Assembly (NCBI RefSeq): GCF_000380245.2
Contig: NZ_HG428741.1
Location: 2,882,099-2,946,098 of the forward strand
Origin: Bacillus massiliigorillae
GTDB lineage: Bacteria > Bacillota > Bacilli > Bacillales > DSM-1321
Direction of reading: 5' to 3'
Length of the DNA: 64,000 nt
A program made the position numbers and the translations under genes. Positions 53,031 to 61,208 of this stretch are shown here, piece after piece. The notes beneath the pieces are model-generated. The model saw only the letters and a list, made by a program, of their open reading frames with translations, did not search any database and had not been told where the DNA came from. Within the stretch, counting starts at the first letter, position 1. Each line of letters starts with the position of its first letter.

Positions 53031-53802
53031 ACATTGACGAGATAAAGAAGACATCTCGTCAGCCGCGGTGGTTGGTTGCTTAATAGATGGGAGAATCACT
53101 CAAGAGTATACTACTACGAGTGAATCTTACCCCAAAAGCAGAAAAGCTAAAACCGAATCTTATGATGTAAGGCAATACTGTAAGGATGTAAATGAAACAC
53201 ATAAAGAAGTTGAACTATTCTTTTCAATCGGGGTATTCACTACATTGGATTTAATGAGTTCAATCTTCCAAAGCAATCATTACATCAAACAGGCATCATA
53301 AAAAGTGTAACGATGTGTTTAGTGCTGTTTTCTCACTGTCAAACTAAGTGCTGTTTCGAATCAACTTTAAAACAGATGGAAAGCACTAAAATAACACACA
53401 ATGATTTCATATTACAGATTTGAAAACATCAATAATAAGAAGAAATCATTCGTAAGGGTTCTGAAAGCTTTCCATTAGATTTAGCATTTCTGTTGAGGAG
53501 AAACAATAGTTATGGTTAACAAGGGGTTCAGTTATATAAAATGTAATCGTTGCAAAGAATGGAAGCTATTGAAAGACAGACTATGGTTCTATTACAAGTA
53601 GATGTCCTAGCAGTAAAAGGAATCATCAGAAAGTCTAACGATGCTGACATTACACTAGATTACGTGTGTTAAATGGTTCAAGTTATTACCTCCTTTTTCT
53701 GAAATGAAAAAGTAACAGGCAACCTAACCACCATTATTATTCATCCATTAGAAATAGGTGCTATTTAGTAGGAAGAGAGGCAAAATCGCTTCTCTTCTTT
53801 TG
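53031..53802 (+). ncRNA. Large structured noncoding RNA candidate, copy A
   Basis: About 770 bp without a credible gene. After the conserved block GCGGGTATATATA (53020-53032) comes hairpin TGACGAG/CTCGTCA (53035-53061). Then GGTGGTTGGTTGCT (53067-53080) can pair with AGGCAACCTAACCACC (53717-53732), closing a 650-nt domain. A GAAGAGAGGC/GCTTCTCTTC terminator with T run lies at 53772-53801. The same layout occurs at 62.1 and 63.2 kb, with compensatory changes in C. I infer a large ornate RNA; the class is not identified. Confidence 0.7.
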
Positions 53803-53874
53803 TTTGTTTTGCTTATGCATGATTTCAAAAGCAGCATACAATAGGATATACTAATTATAGAATGTAAAAACACA

Positions 53875-53966
53875 ACTCGGTTGGTAGTCCGAGTGTATCA
53901 AGTTATTTGATACAAGTAGCCTTCCCTCCTCGGGATGTCCGTCATTCTAATCAATTTAGAGGAGGG
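53875..53966 (+). promoter_or_regulatory. yjdF-type riboswitch
   Basis: Upstream of yjdF lie the hairpins ACTCGG/CCGAGT (53875-53894) and GTATCAA/TTTGATAC (53895-53912). CCCTCCTC (53924-53931) is an exact complement of the ribosome binding site GAGGAGGG (53959-53966). The position and gene fit the known yjdF motif, which binds azaaromatic compounds and controls translation. Confidence 0.8.
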
Positions 53967-53973
53967 ACCTATC

Positions 53974-54387
53974 ATGAAATTAAGTATATTTTATGATGGC
54001 CAATATTTTATTGGACTGGTAGAAATCAAGTCCAACAATAAGCTTCAAGTATATCGTTATATTTTCGGGCAAGAACCAAAAGATCAAGACGTTTTAGACT
54101 TTATTCACAACGATTTACTACGTTTGATTGAGAAACATGATCAAACAGGAGTACCAATCAAAAAAGAATGTCTAAAGAAAATCAATCCTAAACGGCTACA
54201 AAGAAAAGTTTCAAAGGAAATACAGCAAAGAGGTATCTCTACTAAAGCTCAAGAAGCGTTAAAAGAAGAATATGAACAACGAAAAAAAGTTCAGCACATC
54301 CAAACGAAGGAAGTAAAAGAAGCACAAAAGCAGTATAAAAGAGAGATAAAAGTTCAAAAAGCCAAAAATAAGCATAGAGGTAAATAA
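53974..54387 (+). CDS. yjdF: YjdF/DUF2992 family protein
   Basis: The 137-residue protein has the N-terminal fold KLSIFYDGQYFIGLVEI and YRYIFGQEPKDQDVLDFI, then a very basic tail (KKINPKRLQRKVSKEI, AQKQYKREIKVQKAKNKHRGK) characteristic of YjdF. The biochemical role is not known; the family is controlled by an azaaromatic-sensing riboswitch, suggesting a detoxification or protection function. Start 53974 was chosen because the sequestered RBS GAGGAGGG lies 7 bases upstream; a longer frame would begin inside the riboswitch. Confidence 0.93.
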   Translation: MKLSIFYDGQYFIGLVEIKSNNKLQVYRYIFGQEPKDQDVLDFIHNDLLRLIEKHDQTGVPIKKECLKKINPKRLQRKVSKEIQQRGISTKAQEALKEEYEQRKKVQHIQTKEVKEAQKQYKREIKVQKAKNKHRGK

Positions 54388-54394
54388 CATTAGA

Positions 54395-54439
54395 AGAGGC
54401 GTCTTAAAAGCGATTTTCAATCGCTTTTAAGACGCCTCT
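54395..54439. terminator. Terminator of yjdF
   Basis: The 19-bp stem AGAGGCGTCTTAAAAGCGA and its full complement, with a 7-base loop. Confidence 0.85.
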
Positions 54440-54470
54440 TTACGCACAATATTTATTAAAGTAAGAAACA

Positions 54471-55238
54471 TTAAAATCTGAGCGATAAGCAGCTTAATCC
54501 ACCATCTATTTTTCTAAATTCTGAAGTATCAACTACAAGAACTTTATAGCCTAGTGCCTTAATAGCTTTCTTCACTTTTGGATAGCCTTCAGGGACTATT
54601 ACATAGTCGTTAACCCAAATGCAGTTCGCTCCGTATGCTTCTTCATCCTCAACTTCAATTCTATGAAATTTTTCGAAATCAGGAACACTCTTAAATTCTC
54701 CTGCTACTAACAAATTATTATTTTCTAAATAAGTCGTACCTGTTTTTAAATGAAGTACTTCTTGTAAAGGAACAATTGATCCGGACAAGCCATACTTTTC
54801 AAGAATTGCAATGACTTGTTCTGCACCAGCTCTATTCGTTCTAGCAGATTCTCCAATATAGAAATGGTCCCCAACCATCATAATATCGCCAGCTTCTACA
54901 GTTCCCGGTTCCTCTATGTATTCAATATGCGTATAAAAGTTGTTCAAGGTTTCGAGCATGTCCGGTAGTTCTGCTTCTTTCCGTCTACTGTCAGCACCAG
55001 GACGTGTAATAATGACACATTCTCTTGTGCATAATGCTACATCTTCAACGAAACAAGAATCTGGGTATTCATCATGCGGCTGCAATACTGTTACATTGAC
55101 ACCTGTTTTTGAAAGAGCGCTTACATATTCTTCATGCTGTTTTAGTGCCAATTTATAATTTGGTTTTCCTAAATCTGCACTAGTAATACCATTACAGATT
55201 GTTTCTGAAGGAACACGAACAATAACATTTCTGAACAT
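54471..55238 (-). CDS. Dimethylarginine dimethylaminohydrolase (DDAH)-like amidinotransferase-fold enzyme
   Basis: The 255-residue pentein-fold hydrolase has SCFVEDVALCT (substrate-binding Glu-Asp), EPGTVEAGDIMMVG, catalytic His in LHLKTGTTYLE and the nucleophilic Cys near the end (DGGLSCLSLRF). It probably converts an N-methylated arginine, arginine or related guanidine to citrulline. DDAH and arginine deiminase-type roles cannot be separated with certainty; the length of 255 fits DDAH. It is a single gene. Confidence 0.85.
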   Translation of the reverse strand: MFRNVIVRVPSETICNGITSADLGKPNYKLALKQHEEYVSALSKTGVNVTVLQPHDEYPDSCFVEDVALCTRECVIITRPGADSRRKEAELPDMLETLNNFYTHIEYIEEPGTVEAGDIMMVGDHFYIGESARTNRAGAEQVIAILEKYGLSGSIVPLQEVLHLKTGTTYLENNNLLVAGEFKSVPDFEKFHRIEVEDEEAYGANCIWVNDYVIVPEGYPKVKKAIKALGYKVLVVDTSEFRKIDGGLSCLSLRF

Positions 55239-55376
55239 AAAAATCAGCCTTTCTTTAGTAAGCTTATAAAAACAGTATACAATTATTATTTTGAAATAAC
55301 AATAAAATCAAATTATTTGAACTACTAAACAAAGATGCCCTCTTTGTTTAATAAAATTTGGAATAGTATCAATAAA

Positions 55377-55405
55377 TTGCATTCACACAATATTCACATT
55401 ATGCT
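55377..55405 (+). promoter_or_regulatory. Promoter of the 48-residue lipoprotein gene
   Basis: TTGCAT (55377-55382), a 17-bp spacer and TATGCT (55400-55405), 31 bp before the start codon. Confidence 0.5.
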
Positions 55406-55436
55406 ATAAATATAATACATTTTGGAGGTGCGCATA

Positions 55437-55583
55437 ATGACTCAAATACTATTCGTTTTAGTATTCTTATTACTATTCGTATTGGTCGGATGTATAGACA
55501 CAAAATTTATTACTTCAAATAGAATCAAAAAATTCCCCGTCTCAAATGATCCTAAAGAAGTAAACAATAATTCAAATATATAA
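55437..55583 (+). CDS. 48-residue lipoprotein-like membrane peptide
   Basis: The reading frame begins MTQILFVLVFLLLFVLVGC behind a strong TTGGAGGTG ribosome binding site. The hydrophobic start ends in the lipobox LVGC, followed by a short polar tail (IDTKFITSNRIKKFP and an Asn-rich end). It is preceded by a promoter-like sequence and followed by a spacer, then the convergent coenzyme A disulfide reductase gene. It was not recognised. Small size leaves some doubt, but RBS, promoter and lipobox agree. Confidence 0.6.
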   Translation: MTQILFVLVFLLLFVLVGCIDTKFITSNRIKKFPVSNDPKEVNNNSNI

Positions 55584-55671
55584 TTTCATTAAGAACTATA
55601 TACATCAAAGATTTATGAATTGAAAAAATACGTCTATTCTTATTGCCATTATAAAATCATTTATTTTAAAC

Positions 55672-55708
55672 AAAAAAGAACTTCCATTATATCGGAAGTT
55701 CTTTTTTT
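55672..55708. terminator. Terminator of the sulfur operon
   Basis: AAAAAAGAACTTCC pairs with GGAAGTTCTTTTTT, with T runs in both directions. Confidence 0.85.
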
Positions 55709-55717
55709 AATATAATC

Positions 55718-57052
55718 TTATTTTGCAACGTTACCTGCAACGTTCATTACATCCCAAGTTCTTGCGAATGGTGGCGCATAGCAGAAGTCCATCATTCCAA
55801 GTTGAGAAGTTGTTAAACCAGCGTAAACTGCTACAGCTAAAGCATCTACACGAAGAACCGCTCCGTTTTTACCGATTACTTGAGCACCTAAGATTTTCTT
55901 AGTTTCAGCATGGTACACTAACTTAGCGTGGATATCTTCTTGACCTGGGTAGTAGCTTGTTTGGTTTTTATCAGTGATGAATACTGTTTTGTATGGGATA
56001 CCCATTTTTTCAGCTTCTTGCTCGTTTAAACCAGTACGGCCAGCTTCGAAGTCCATTACTTTAAGACATGCAGAACCCATTGTTCCTTCGAAAGTAGAAC
56101 GAGCGCCTGCTAAATTTTCACCAATGATACGACCAATTTTGTTAGCAGTAGTTGCTAATGGAATGTATACATTTTCTTGACGGATTAAGTGATATACACA
56201 TGCACAGTCTCCAGCAGCGTATACATCTTCAATTGAAGTTTCGCCATATTCGTTAATTACGATAGCGCCATTCCCTAACATTTCCATACCTGTTTCTTTA
56301 ACGAAAGCAGTGTTTGGACGTACACCTGTAGCAATTACTACGATGTCAGCAGCATATTCGCCTTTATTTGTTACAACAGATTGTACTTTTCCATCGCCTT
56401 TAAAAGCAGTAACGCCTTCAGCTAATTTAAGGTTTACATCATGAGATTCAATTTCTTTTTCAAGAATTGTCGCAATATCACCATCGAAGGTATCTGGTAA
56501 AATGTGATCCGTTAATTGAATTAACGTTACTTCTTTTCCTAATTTCTTCATTGCTTCTACAACTTCAAGACCGATGAAACCAGCACCGATTACAACAACA
56601 TTTTTATTTTCTTCTTTTAATGCAGCTTGTTTTAATGCTCTTCCATCTTCCATTGTTTTTAGTGTAAAGATATTTTCAAGATCTTTTCCTTCAAATGGAG
56701 GAATTACAGCTGAAGCTCCTGTAGCGATAAATAAACGATCGTAGTTATCTTCGAATTCTTCACCAGTAGTTAAGTTTTTCACAGTTACCTTCTTGTCAAC
56801 AGTGTTAACATTCGTTACTTGATGAAGGATTTCTAATTCAATTCCTGATTCACGGAATTTCTCAGGAGTTCTAGAAATTAAGCGATCTTCGTTATCATAG
56901 AAATCACCTACATAATACGGTAAGCCACATGCACCAAATGATACGATGTCACCCATTTCATAAACTACTACGCTTGCGTCTTTCGCCATACGTTTTGCTT
57001 TTGCTGCGGCACTCATTCCAGCTGCTTCGCCACCGATAATAATAATTCTCAT
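55718..57052 (-). CDS. cdr: Coenzyme A-disulfide reductase
   Basis: The 444-residue flavoprotein disulfide reductase of the CoADR/NADH oxidase branch has an N-terminal FAD site (IIIIGGEAAGMSAAAKAKR), a single active Cys at about 42 in SFGACGLPYY, an NAD(P)H site (VVVIGAGFIGLEVVEAMKKLGK) and the second FAD motif VYAAGDCA. The C-terminal dimer domain supplies the tyrosines near NQTSYYPGQ. It reduces CoA disulfide to keep low-molecular-weight thiols reduced. It is the last gene after the desulfidase and TcyP, linking it to cysteine handling. Confidence 0.93.
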   Translation of the reverse strand: MRIIIIGGEAAGMSAAAKAKRMAKDASVVVYEMGDIVSFGACGLPYYVGDFYDNEDRLISRTPEKFRESGIELEILHQVTNVNTVDKKVTVKNLTTGEEFEDNYDRLFIATGASAVIPPFEGKDLENIFTLKTMEDGRALKQAALKEENKNVVVIGAGFIGLEVVEAMKKLGKEVTLIQLTDHILPDTFDGDIATILEKEIESHDVNLKLAEGVTAFKGDGKVQSVVTNKGEYAADIVVIATGVRPNTAFVKETGMEMLGNGAIVINEYGETSIEDVYAAGDCACVYHLIRQENVYIPLATTANKIGRIIGENLAGARSTFEGTMGSACLKVMDFEAGRTGLNEQEAEKMGIPYKTVFITDKNQTSYYPGQEDIHAKLVYHAETKKILGAQVIGKNGAVLRVDALAVAVYAGLTTSQLGMMDFCYAPPFARTWDVMNVAGNVAK

Positions 57053-57115
57053 GATATTCGTCCTTTCTCAATGAAGAGATATTTCAATTTACTAAATGGT
57101 TTTATAAACAAGTAA

Positions 57116-57149
57116 AGTGGGAAAGGAAACCATTCGTTTCCCTACCCAC
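57116..57149. other. Intercistronic hairpin between tcyP and cdr
   Basis: GTGGGAAAGGAAAC pairs with GTTTCCCTACCCAC with small mismatches. No T run follows, so it may tune cdr expression rather than stop transcription. Confidence 0.5.
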
Positions 57150-57162
57150 ATATTTTTACTAC

Positions 57163-58566
57163 TTAAGCTACGTCAGAATCTTCTTCGTCAGTTAAGTCAT
57201 GGTTGCTGTTGTAAACAGTTGTATCCATTTCACCTAAAATTTTAGCTGAAACAACACCTGCTGTCATAGAACCAGAAACGTTTACTGCTGTACGACCCAT
57301 GTCGATTAATGGCTCGATTGAGATAAGAAGACCAGCTAAACCTACTGGTAAGTTTAAAGCAGATAGTACGATTAGAGCTGCGAATGTAGCTCCACCACCA
57401 ACACCGGCAACACCGAATGAAGAAATAGCTACGATTATGATTACTTGGAAGATGAATCCAGGATCCATTGGGTTAATACCCACAGTTGGAGCGATCATTA
57501 CAGCTAACATTGCTGGGTAGATACCTGCACAACCGTTTTGTCCGATTGATGAACCGAAAGATGCCGCGAAGTTAGCTACACTTTCAGATACACCCATACC
57601 TTTAGTTTGAGCTTTAACGTTTAATGGAATAGCACCTGCACTTGTACGAGAAGTGAATGCGAATGTTAAAGCTGGCATTGCTTTTTTGATAAATTGAACT
57701 GGGCTTAAACCTACTACTGTTACTAAGATTAAGTGAACAATAATCATTGTAATTAACGCTACATAAGAAGCGATTACGAATGTTGATAAGTTAATAATAC
57801 CGTCGACGCTAGTTGTTGCAATTGTGCTTGCCATTAATGCTAATACACCAAATGGAGTTAAACGTAAGATTAATGTTACGATACGCATTGTTACTGCATA
57901 TGCTGCACCAACAATCTTATGGAATGTTTCAAATTGCTCAGGTTTTTTACGCTTAATACCTAATGATGCAATACCAACGAATGCTGAGAAGATAACGACA
58001 CCCAGAGTTGAAGTTGAACGTCCACCAGCCATATCTTCAAATGGGTTTGTTGGAATAAACTCTAATACTTTTTGTGGAATAGATGTGTTTGCTGCATCTA
58101 CACGACCTTCTAAATCTTCTGCACGAGTTTGTTCAGCTTCACCAGCTTGAATAGACTCAGCGTTTAAGTCAAAAAGGTTTGCAGAGAAAATACCTACTGT
58201 TGCTGCAATTAACGTTGTGAATACAAGAATACCGATAATTAAACCAGCCATTTTTCCTAAGCCTTTTGAAGACTTAAGGTTTGTAATAGCAGAGATGATT
58301 GAAACCATGATAAGTGGCATAACGATCATTTTTAATAAACGAACATAACCATTACCGATAATACCGAACCAGTCAGTAGATGTTTTAACTACTTCTGAAT
58401 CTGATCCGAAGATTAATTGTAGGATTGCCCCGAAAGCGATACCCATTCCTAAACCAGCGAATACACGCTTAGAGAACGAAACGTATTTAGTTTGCATGCG
58501 GTATAATACAAATACCATTGCTAATAATGCTGCGATACTTAACCCAACAAATAGAGTTGTTTCCAT
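57163..58566 (-). CDS. tcyP: L-cystine symporter TcyP
   Basis: This 467-residue member of the dicarboxylate/amino acid:cation symporter family has about ten helices. It has the re-entrant loop TFAFTSRTSAGAIPLNV and the transport motif FAASFGSSIGQNGCAGIYPAM, which match TcyP (formerly YhcL) rather than glutamate carriers. GVAGVGGGATFAALIVLSALNLP is the second hairpin loop. It imports cystine, which the adjacent desulfidase and CoA-disulfide reductase could then process. It lies 29 bp after the desulfidase gene. Confidence 0.9.
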   Translation of the reverse strand: METTLFVGLSIAALLAMVFVLYRMQTKYVSFSKRVFAGLGMGIAFGAILQLIFGSDSEVVKTSTDWFGIIGNGYVRLLKMIVMPLIMVSIISAITNLKSSKGLGKMAGLIIGILVFTTLIAATVGIFSANLFDLNAESIQAGEAEQTRAEDLEGRVDAANTSIPQKVLEFIPTNPFEDMAGGRSTSTLGVVIFSAFVGIASLGIKRKKPEQFETFHKIVGAAYAVTMRIVTLILRLTPFGVLALMASTIATTSVDGIINLSTFVIASYVALITMIIVHLILVTVVGLSPVQFIKKAMPALTFAFTSRTSAGAIPLNVKAQTKGMGVSESVANFAASFGSSIGQNGCAGIYPAMLAVMIAPTVGINPMDPGFIFQVIIIVAISSFGVAGVGGGATFAALIVLSALNLPVGLAGLLISIEPLIDMGRTAVNVSGSMTAGVVSAKILGEMDTTVYNSNHDLTDEEDSDVA

Positions 58567-58595
58567 TAAAAGTGCACCTTCTTCTAAAAAATTAA

Positions 58596-59873
58596 TTAGT
58601 TCTTTTTATTTAACATTTGTTTTAAAACGATTGTATCTAGTGTTGGAGAACCTTCGTTTCCAATTTGTGAGAAGTTACGAATCGTATTGTTAACATCATT
58701 TTCTACAAATCCATTTGTTCCTGGAATGCAGATATTTTTCTTCGCCATTAATGCCGCTTGAACTGCCGCACCAGAACACGTAGAAACTTTCATCGCACAG
58801 CCTGCTTTTGCTCCGTCGCATAGCATTCCCGTAACATTTCCTAATGTGTTTTGAATTGCGAAGTACATTTGTTCTTTCGTTCCATCTAACAAGTATGTGA
58901 TGGCAGCTGCAGAACTTGCTCCCGCAATAGTTACACCACATAATGCAGATAAACGTCCGAATTGATATTTAACAAAGATTGCAATTAGATGACTTAAGGC
59001 AACAGCACGAATTGTTTTCTCTTCGTCTGCACCAAGCTTGTCCGCAGCAGCAATAACAGGAAGTGTTACCGCAATACCTTGGTTTCCACTACCAGAGTTC
59101 GCCATTACAGGTAATGTTGCACCACCCATACGTGCGTCTGAACCAGCAGCAGCATAACTCATCGCCCGACTTGCTAGGTCATCTGAAAGAATTCCTTCTT
59201 CCACTTGCTCTTTGATTAATTTACCTACTTGCATACCATAAGCATTTTCTAAACCATGGTTCGCAACAGCCATGTTCATATCAATGCTTTTCTTAACGAG
59301 GTCTAGTGAAGAAAGCGGGCAGTTTAAGCAGAAATCTACAATTTCATCTAATGTGAAATCATTGTCTTTCTTGCTGCCTTCTGTAGCTTCTTCTGTAGTT
59401 TGTTCTTGTAATTGTTCAACGTCGTTTACTTTAATAGAAGTAATATTTGTATGATCGTCCTCAATTAAGACAACTACATTTTCATTTTTTGTTTCCATTG
59501 TTACTTTAATTACTAACACTTTTGGAGTGTCTGCTTCAGTAACAGTAACTTTTCCTGCTTCACACATAGCAACTGCTTCTTTTTCTTGATCCTCAGTAGC
59601 GGCTTCAATTAAAGAGAGTTTCTTGTCTGAACCTTTTACGATTGCACCAAGTGCCCCAACAAATGCGATACCCGTATGTTGTCTACCAGGTATTGCAACA
59701 GCCATGGCATTCTTGATTACGTTACGACTACATGATAGTTCTATCTTCTCGATAGGAGCTGTTGTGTGTTCAGCAGCAACCGCTGTAGCATACGCTATAG
59801 CAATTGGTTCTGTACATCCAATCGCAACGATTAATTCTTTTTCAAGTACATGTTGTAGATCTTTGTAATTCAT
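58596..59873 (-). CDS. L-cysteine desulfidase/serine dehydratase-like (UPF0597, CyuA-like)
   Basis: The 425-residue protein has the family start VAIGCTEPIAIAYATAVAAEH, SCSRNVIKNAMAVAIPG and the cysteine-rich core GMLCDGAKAGCAMKVSTCSGAA that would hold an iron-sulfur cluster; NPLSS-like CLNCPLSSLD adds another pair. CyuA enzymes split cysteine to pyruvate, sulfide and ammonia. The first gene of desulfidase-tcyP-cdr starts at ATG 59873 behind GAGGGG. A perfect palindrome lies in its promoter region. Confidence 0.88.
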   Translation of the reverse strand: MNYKDLQHVLEKELIVAIGCTEPIAIAYATAVAAEHTTAPIEKIELSCSRNVIKNAMAVAIPGRQHTGIAFVGALGAIVKGSDKKLSLIEAATEDQEKEAVAMCEAGKVTVTEADTPKVLVIKVTMETKNENVVVLIEDDHTNITSIKVNDVEQLQEQTTEEATEGSKKDNDFTLDEIVDFCLNCPLSSLDLVKKSIDMNMAVANHGLENAYGMQVGKLIKEQVEEGILSDDLASRAMSYAAAGSDARMGGATLPVMANSGSGNQGIAVTLPVIAAADKLGADEEKTIRAVALSHLIAIFVKYQFGRLSALCGVTIAGASSAAAITYLLDGTKEQMYFAIQNTLGNVTGMLCDGAKAGCAMKVSTCSGAAVQAALMAKKNICIPGTNGFVENDVNNTIRNFSQIGNEGSPTLDTIVLKQMLNKKN

Positions 59874-59951
59874 GTAATCCCCTCATCTTCAATGAAAGTA
59901 GTTCAACTGCTCTTATTTTCTCCTCATCTTTAGGAAGATATTTTCCCCAAT

Positions 59952-59973
59952 ATATTCATGTGAATATATTCAC
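59952..59973. promoter_or_regulatory. Palindromic operator candidate before the cysteine operon
   Basis: Two overlapping palindromes, ATATTCATGTGAATAT (one central mismatch; 59952-59967) and the perfect GTGAATATATTCAC (59960-59973), lie 80-100 bp before the desulfidase start. They are suited to the PAS-HTH regulator encoded just upstream. Confidence 0.55.
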
Positions 59974-60061
59974 AATGATAAGCGGAAAAAGAATGTGAAA
60001 TCATGAGCAATTCAAAGTACACTTCAACTTCTTTTTTTTAATACACGAAGCAATGTAGTTT

Positions 60062-60751
60062 CTAATCCCGTTTGGACAGTTCCTTTACTTTCTGCAAGTA
60101 ACGATACACTGTAGGATCAGAAGTTTGTAGCAATGCACTAACTCGATGCACACTACTTTTCAATAGAAAGACACCTTGCTCATAAAGCACTTTGATGAAA
60201 CTTGTTTTTTCATCAGGTGACATTCTTTCAAAAGTAACTTCACTCTTACGTAGCTGTTCAAGAACTACCGATTCTAAAGCATCATCTAGATTCCCATGTA
60301 GATATTCATCTGCATGATTGCTATCTGACACCACTTGTGGTATATTTTTTGTCGTTTCGGAAAAGGTAGTGAAATAATCCATTACTTCCTTAGCCTTTTG
60401 AAAGAAGCTAATATCCGTATTGACACAAAGCATTCCAACTAGTTGCTGTTGATCATCTTTAATAAAGAAGCTCGATGATCGAAATACTCTTCCATCTTTA
60501 CCAACAGCTTTATAATTCGATAGATAGTCTTGGTCCGCATACATCTTCTTTTGCTTTACCTGAAGGATGAAATTCGTTGGTGTATCTCCAACTTTTCGCC
60601 CACTTACAGAACCATTCTCAATTGCTACAATCGTATGCTCTTCACGAGTTAAATCGTGTAAGACCACTTCAGAATGTTCTCCAAGAATGTTAGTGAGGAA
60701 TTTCATTATTTCAAGATAAGGCTTTAAAGAAAGATGAATATCCTCCACCAA
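60062..60751 (-). CDS. YheO-like PAS/HTH transcription regulator
   Basis: The 229-residue protein has an N-terminal YheO-like PAS domain (GEHSEVVLHDLTREEHTIVAIENG; SFFIKDDQQQLVGMLCVNTDIS) and a C-terminal HTH_22-type domain (LYEQGVFLLKSSVHRVSALLQTSDPTVYRYLQKVK). The start is probably TTG 60751 or GTG 60748 behind GGGGGG. It lies directly upstream of, and in the same direction as, the desulfidase-tcyP-cdr genes. It likely senses a sulfur amino acid or related metabolite to control them; this is inference from place. Confidence 0.85.
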   Translation of the reverse strand: MVEDIHLSLKPYLEIMKFLTNILGEHSEVVLHDLTREEHTIVAIENGSVSGRKVGDTPTNFILQVKQKKMYADQDYLSNYKAVGKDGRVFRSSSFFIKDDQQQLVGMLCVNTDISFFQKAKEVMDYFTTFSETTKNIPQVVSDSNHADEYLHGNLDDALESVVLEQLRKSEVTFERMSPDEKTSFIKVLYEQGVFLLKSSVHRVSALLQTSDPTVYRYLQKVKELSKRD

Positions 60752-61079
60752 TTCTTAACGCCCCCCTTTACACCTTAAAGTAGTAACAAAACCGTTATAA
60801 TTGCTCTTACTTCATTTGATAATTTCTTATCGAGATAATAAATTATTATTACAATAAAACTTTATCACCATAATAATAATTTATCAACAGCATTTAAAAC
60901 ACTTTCAAACTTTGTTCACATTTTCACATGTTTTATGTTGATTTTAGAAGAAAGGGTTTACAATGATTGAAAATCAAGAATTATTTCTTACTACTTTAAA
61001 CGCATACTAAAAGAACCCTTACAATTATGTAAGAGTCTGTCATGAGATTCAATATCTATTCACAATTAAAGGATATATA
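60752..61079. other. Intergenic region before the transglycosylase
   Basis: AT-rich. It includes a 15-codon frame (60963-61010, MIENQELFLTTLNAY) behind GAAAGGG and a weak CTTAC/GTAAG hairpin. Reading past its stop, the same frame stays open for about 65 codons into the next gene. Possibly a small broken gene, otherwise chance. Confidence 0.3.
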
Positions 61080-61208
61080 ATGAAACAAAGCTTTAGTCCA
61101 TTTACTTACTTCAGCCGACTCGATTATGACTTACGAATTCTCATGTTACTAAAGATTAAAACAAACAGAGGTTTACTATATGAAAAGACTAATCAAAAAA
61201 TTATTTAA
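61080..61208 (+). CDS. Possible 42-residue upstream reading frame
   Basis: ATG 61080 follows AAAGGA with good spacing and encodes MKQSFSPFTYFSRLDYDLRI and 22 more residues, ending 29 nt inside the transglycosylase gene in another frame. Overlap of this kind can couple translation. No similarity is known, and it may be chance. Confidence 0.25.
   Translation: MKQSFSPFTYFSRLDYDLRILMLLKIKTNRGLLYEKTNQKII

Noticed and set aside
53068..53301. 77-codon frame in the 53 kb noncoding element
   Set aside because: It starts within the conserved GGTGGTTGGTTGCT arm, and the matching stretches in the other two copies do not keep the frame.
53031..53802. Group II intron or IS-derived element
   Set aside because: No reverse transcriptase or transposase remnant, no GTGYG start and AY end typical of group II introns, and no terminal inverted repeats were seen.
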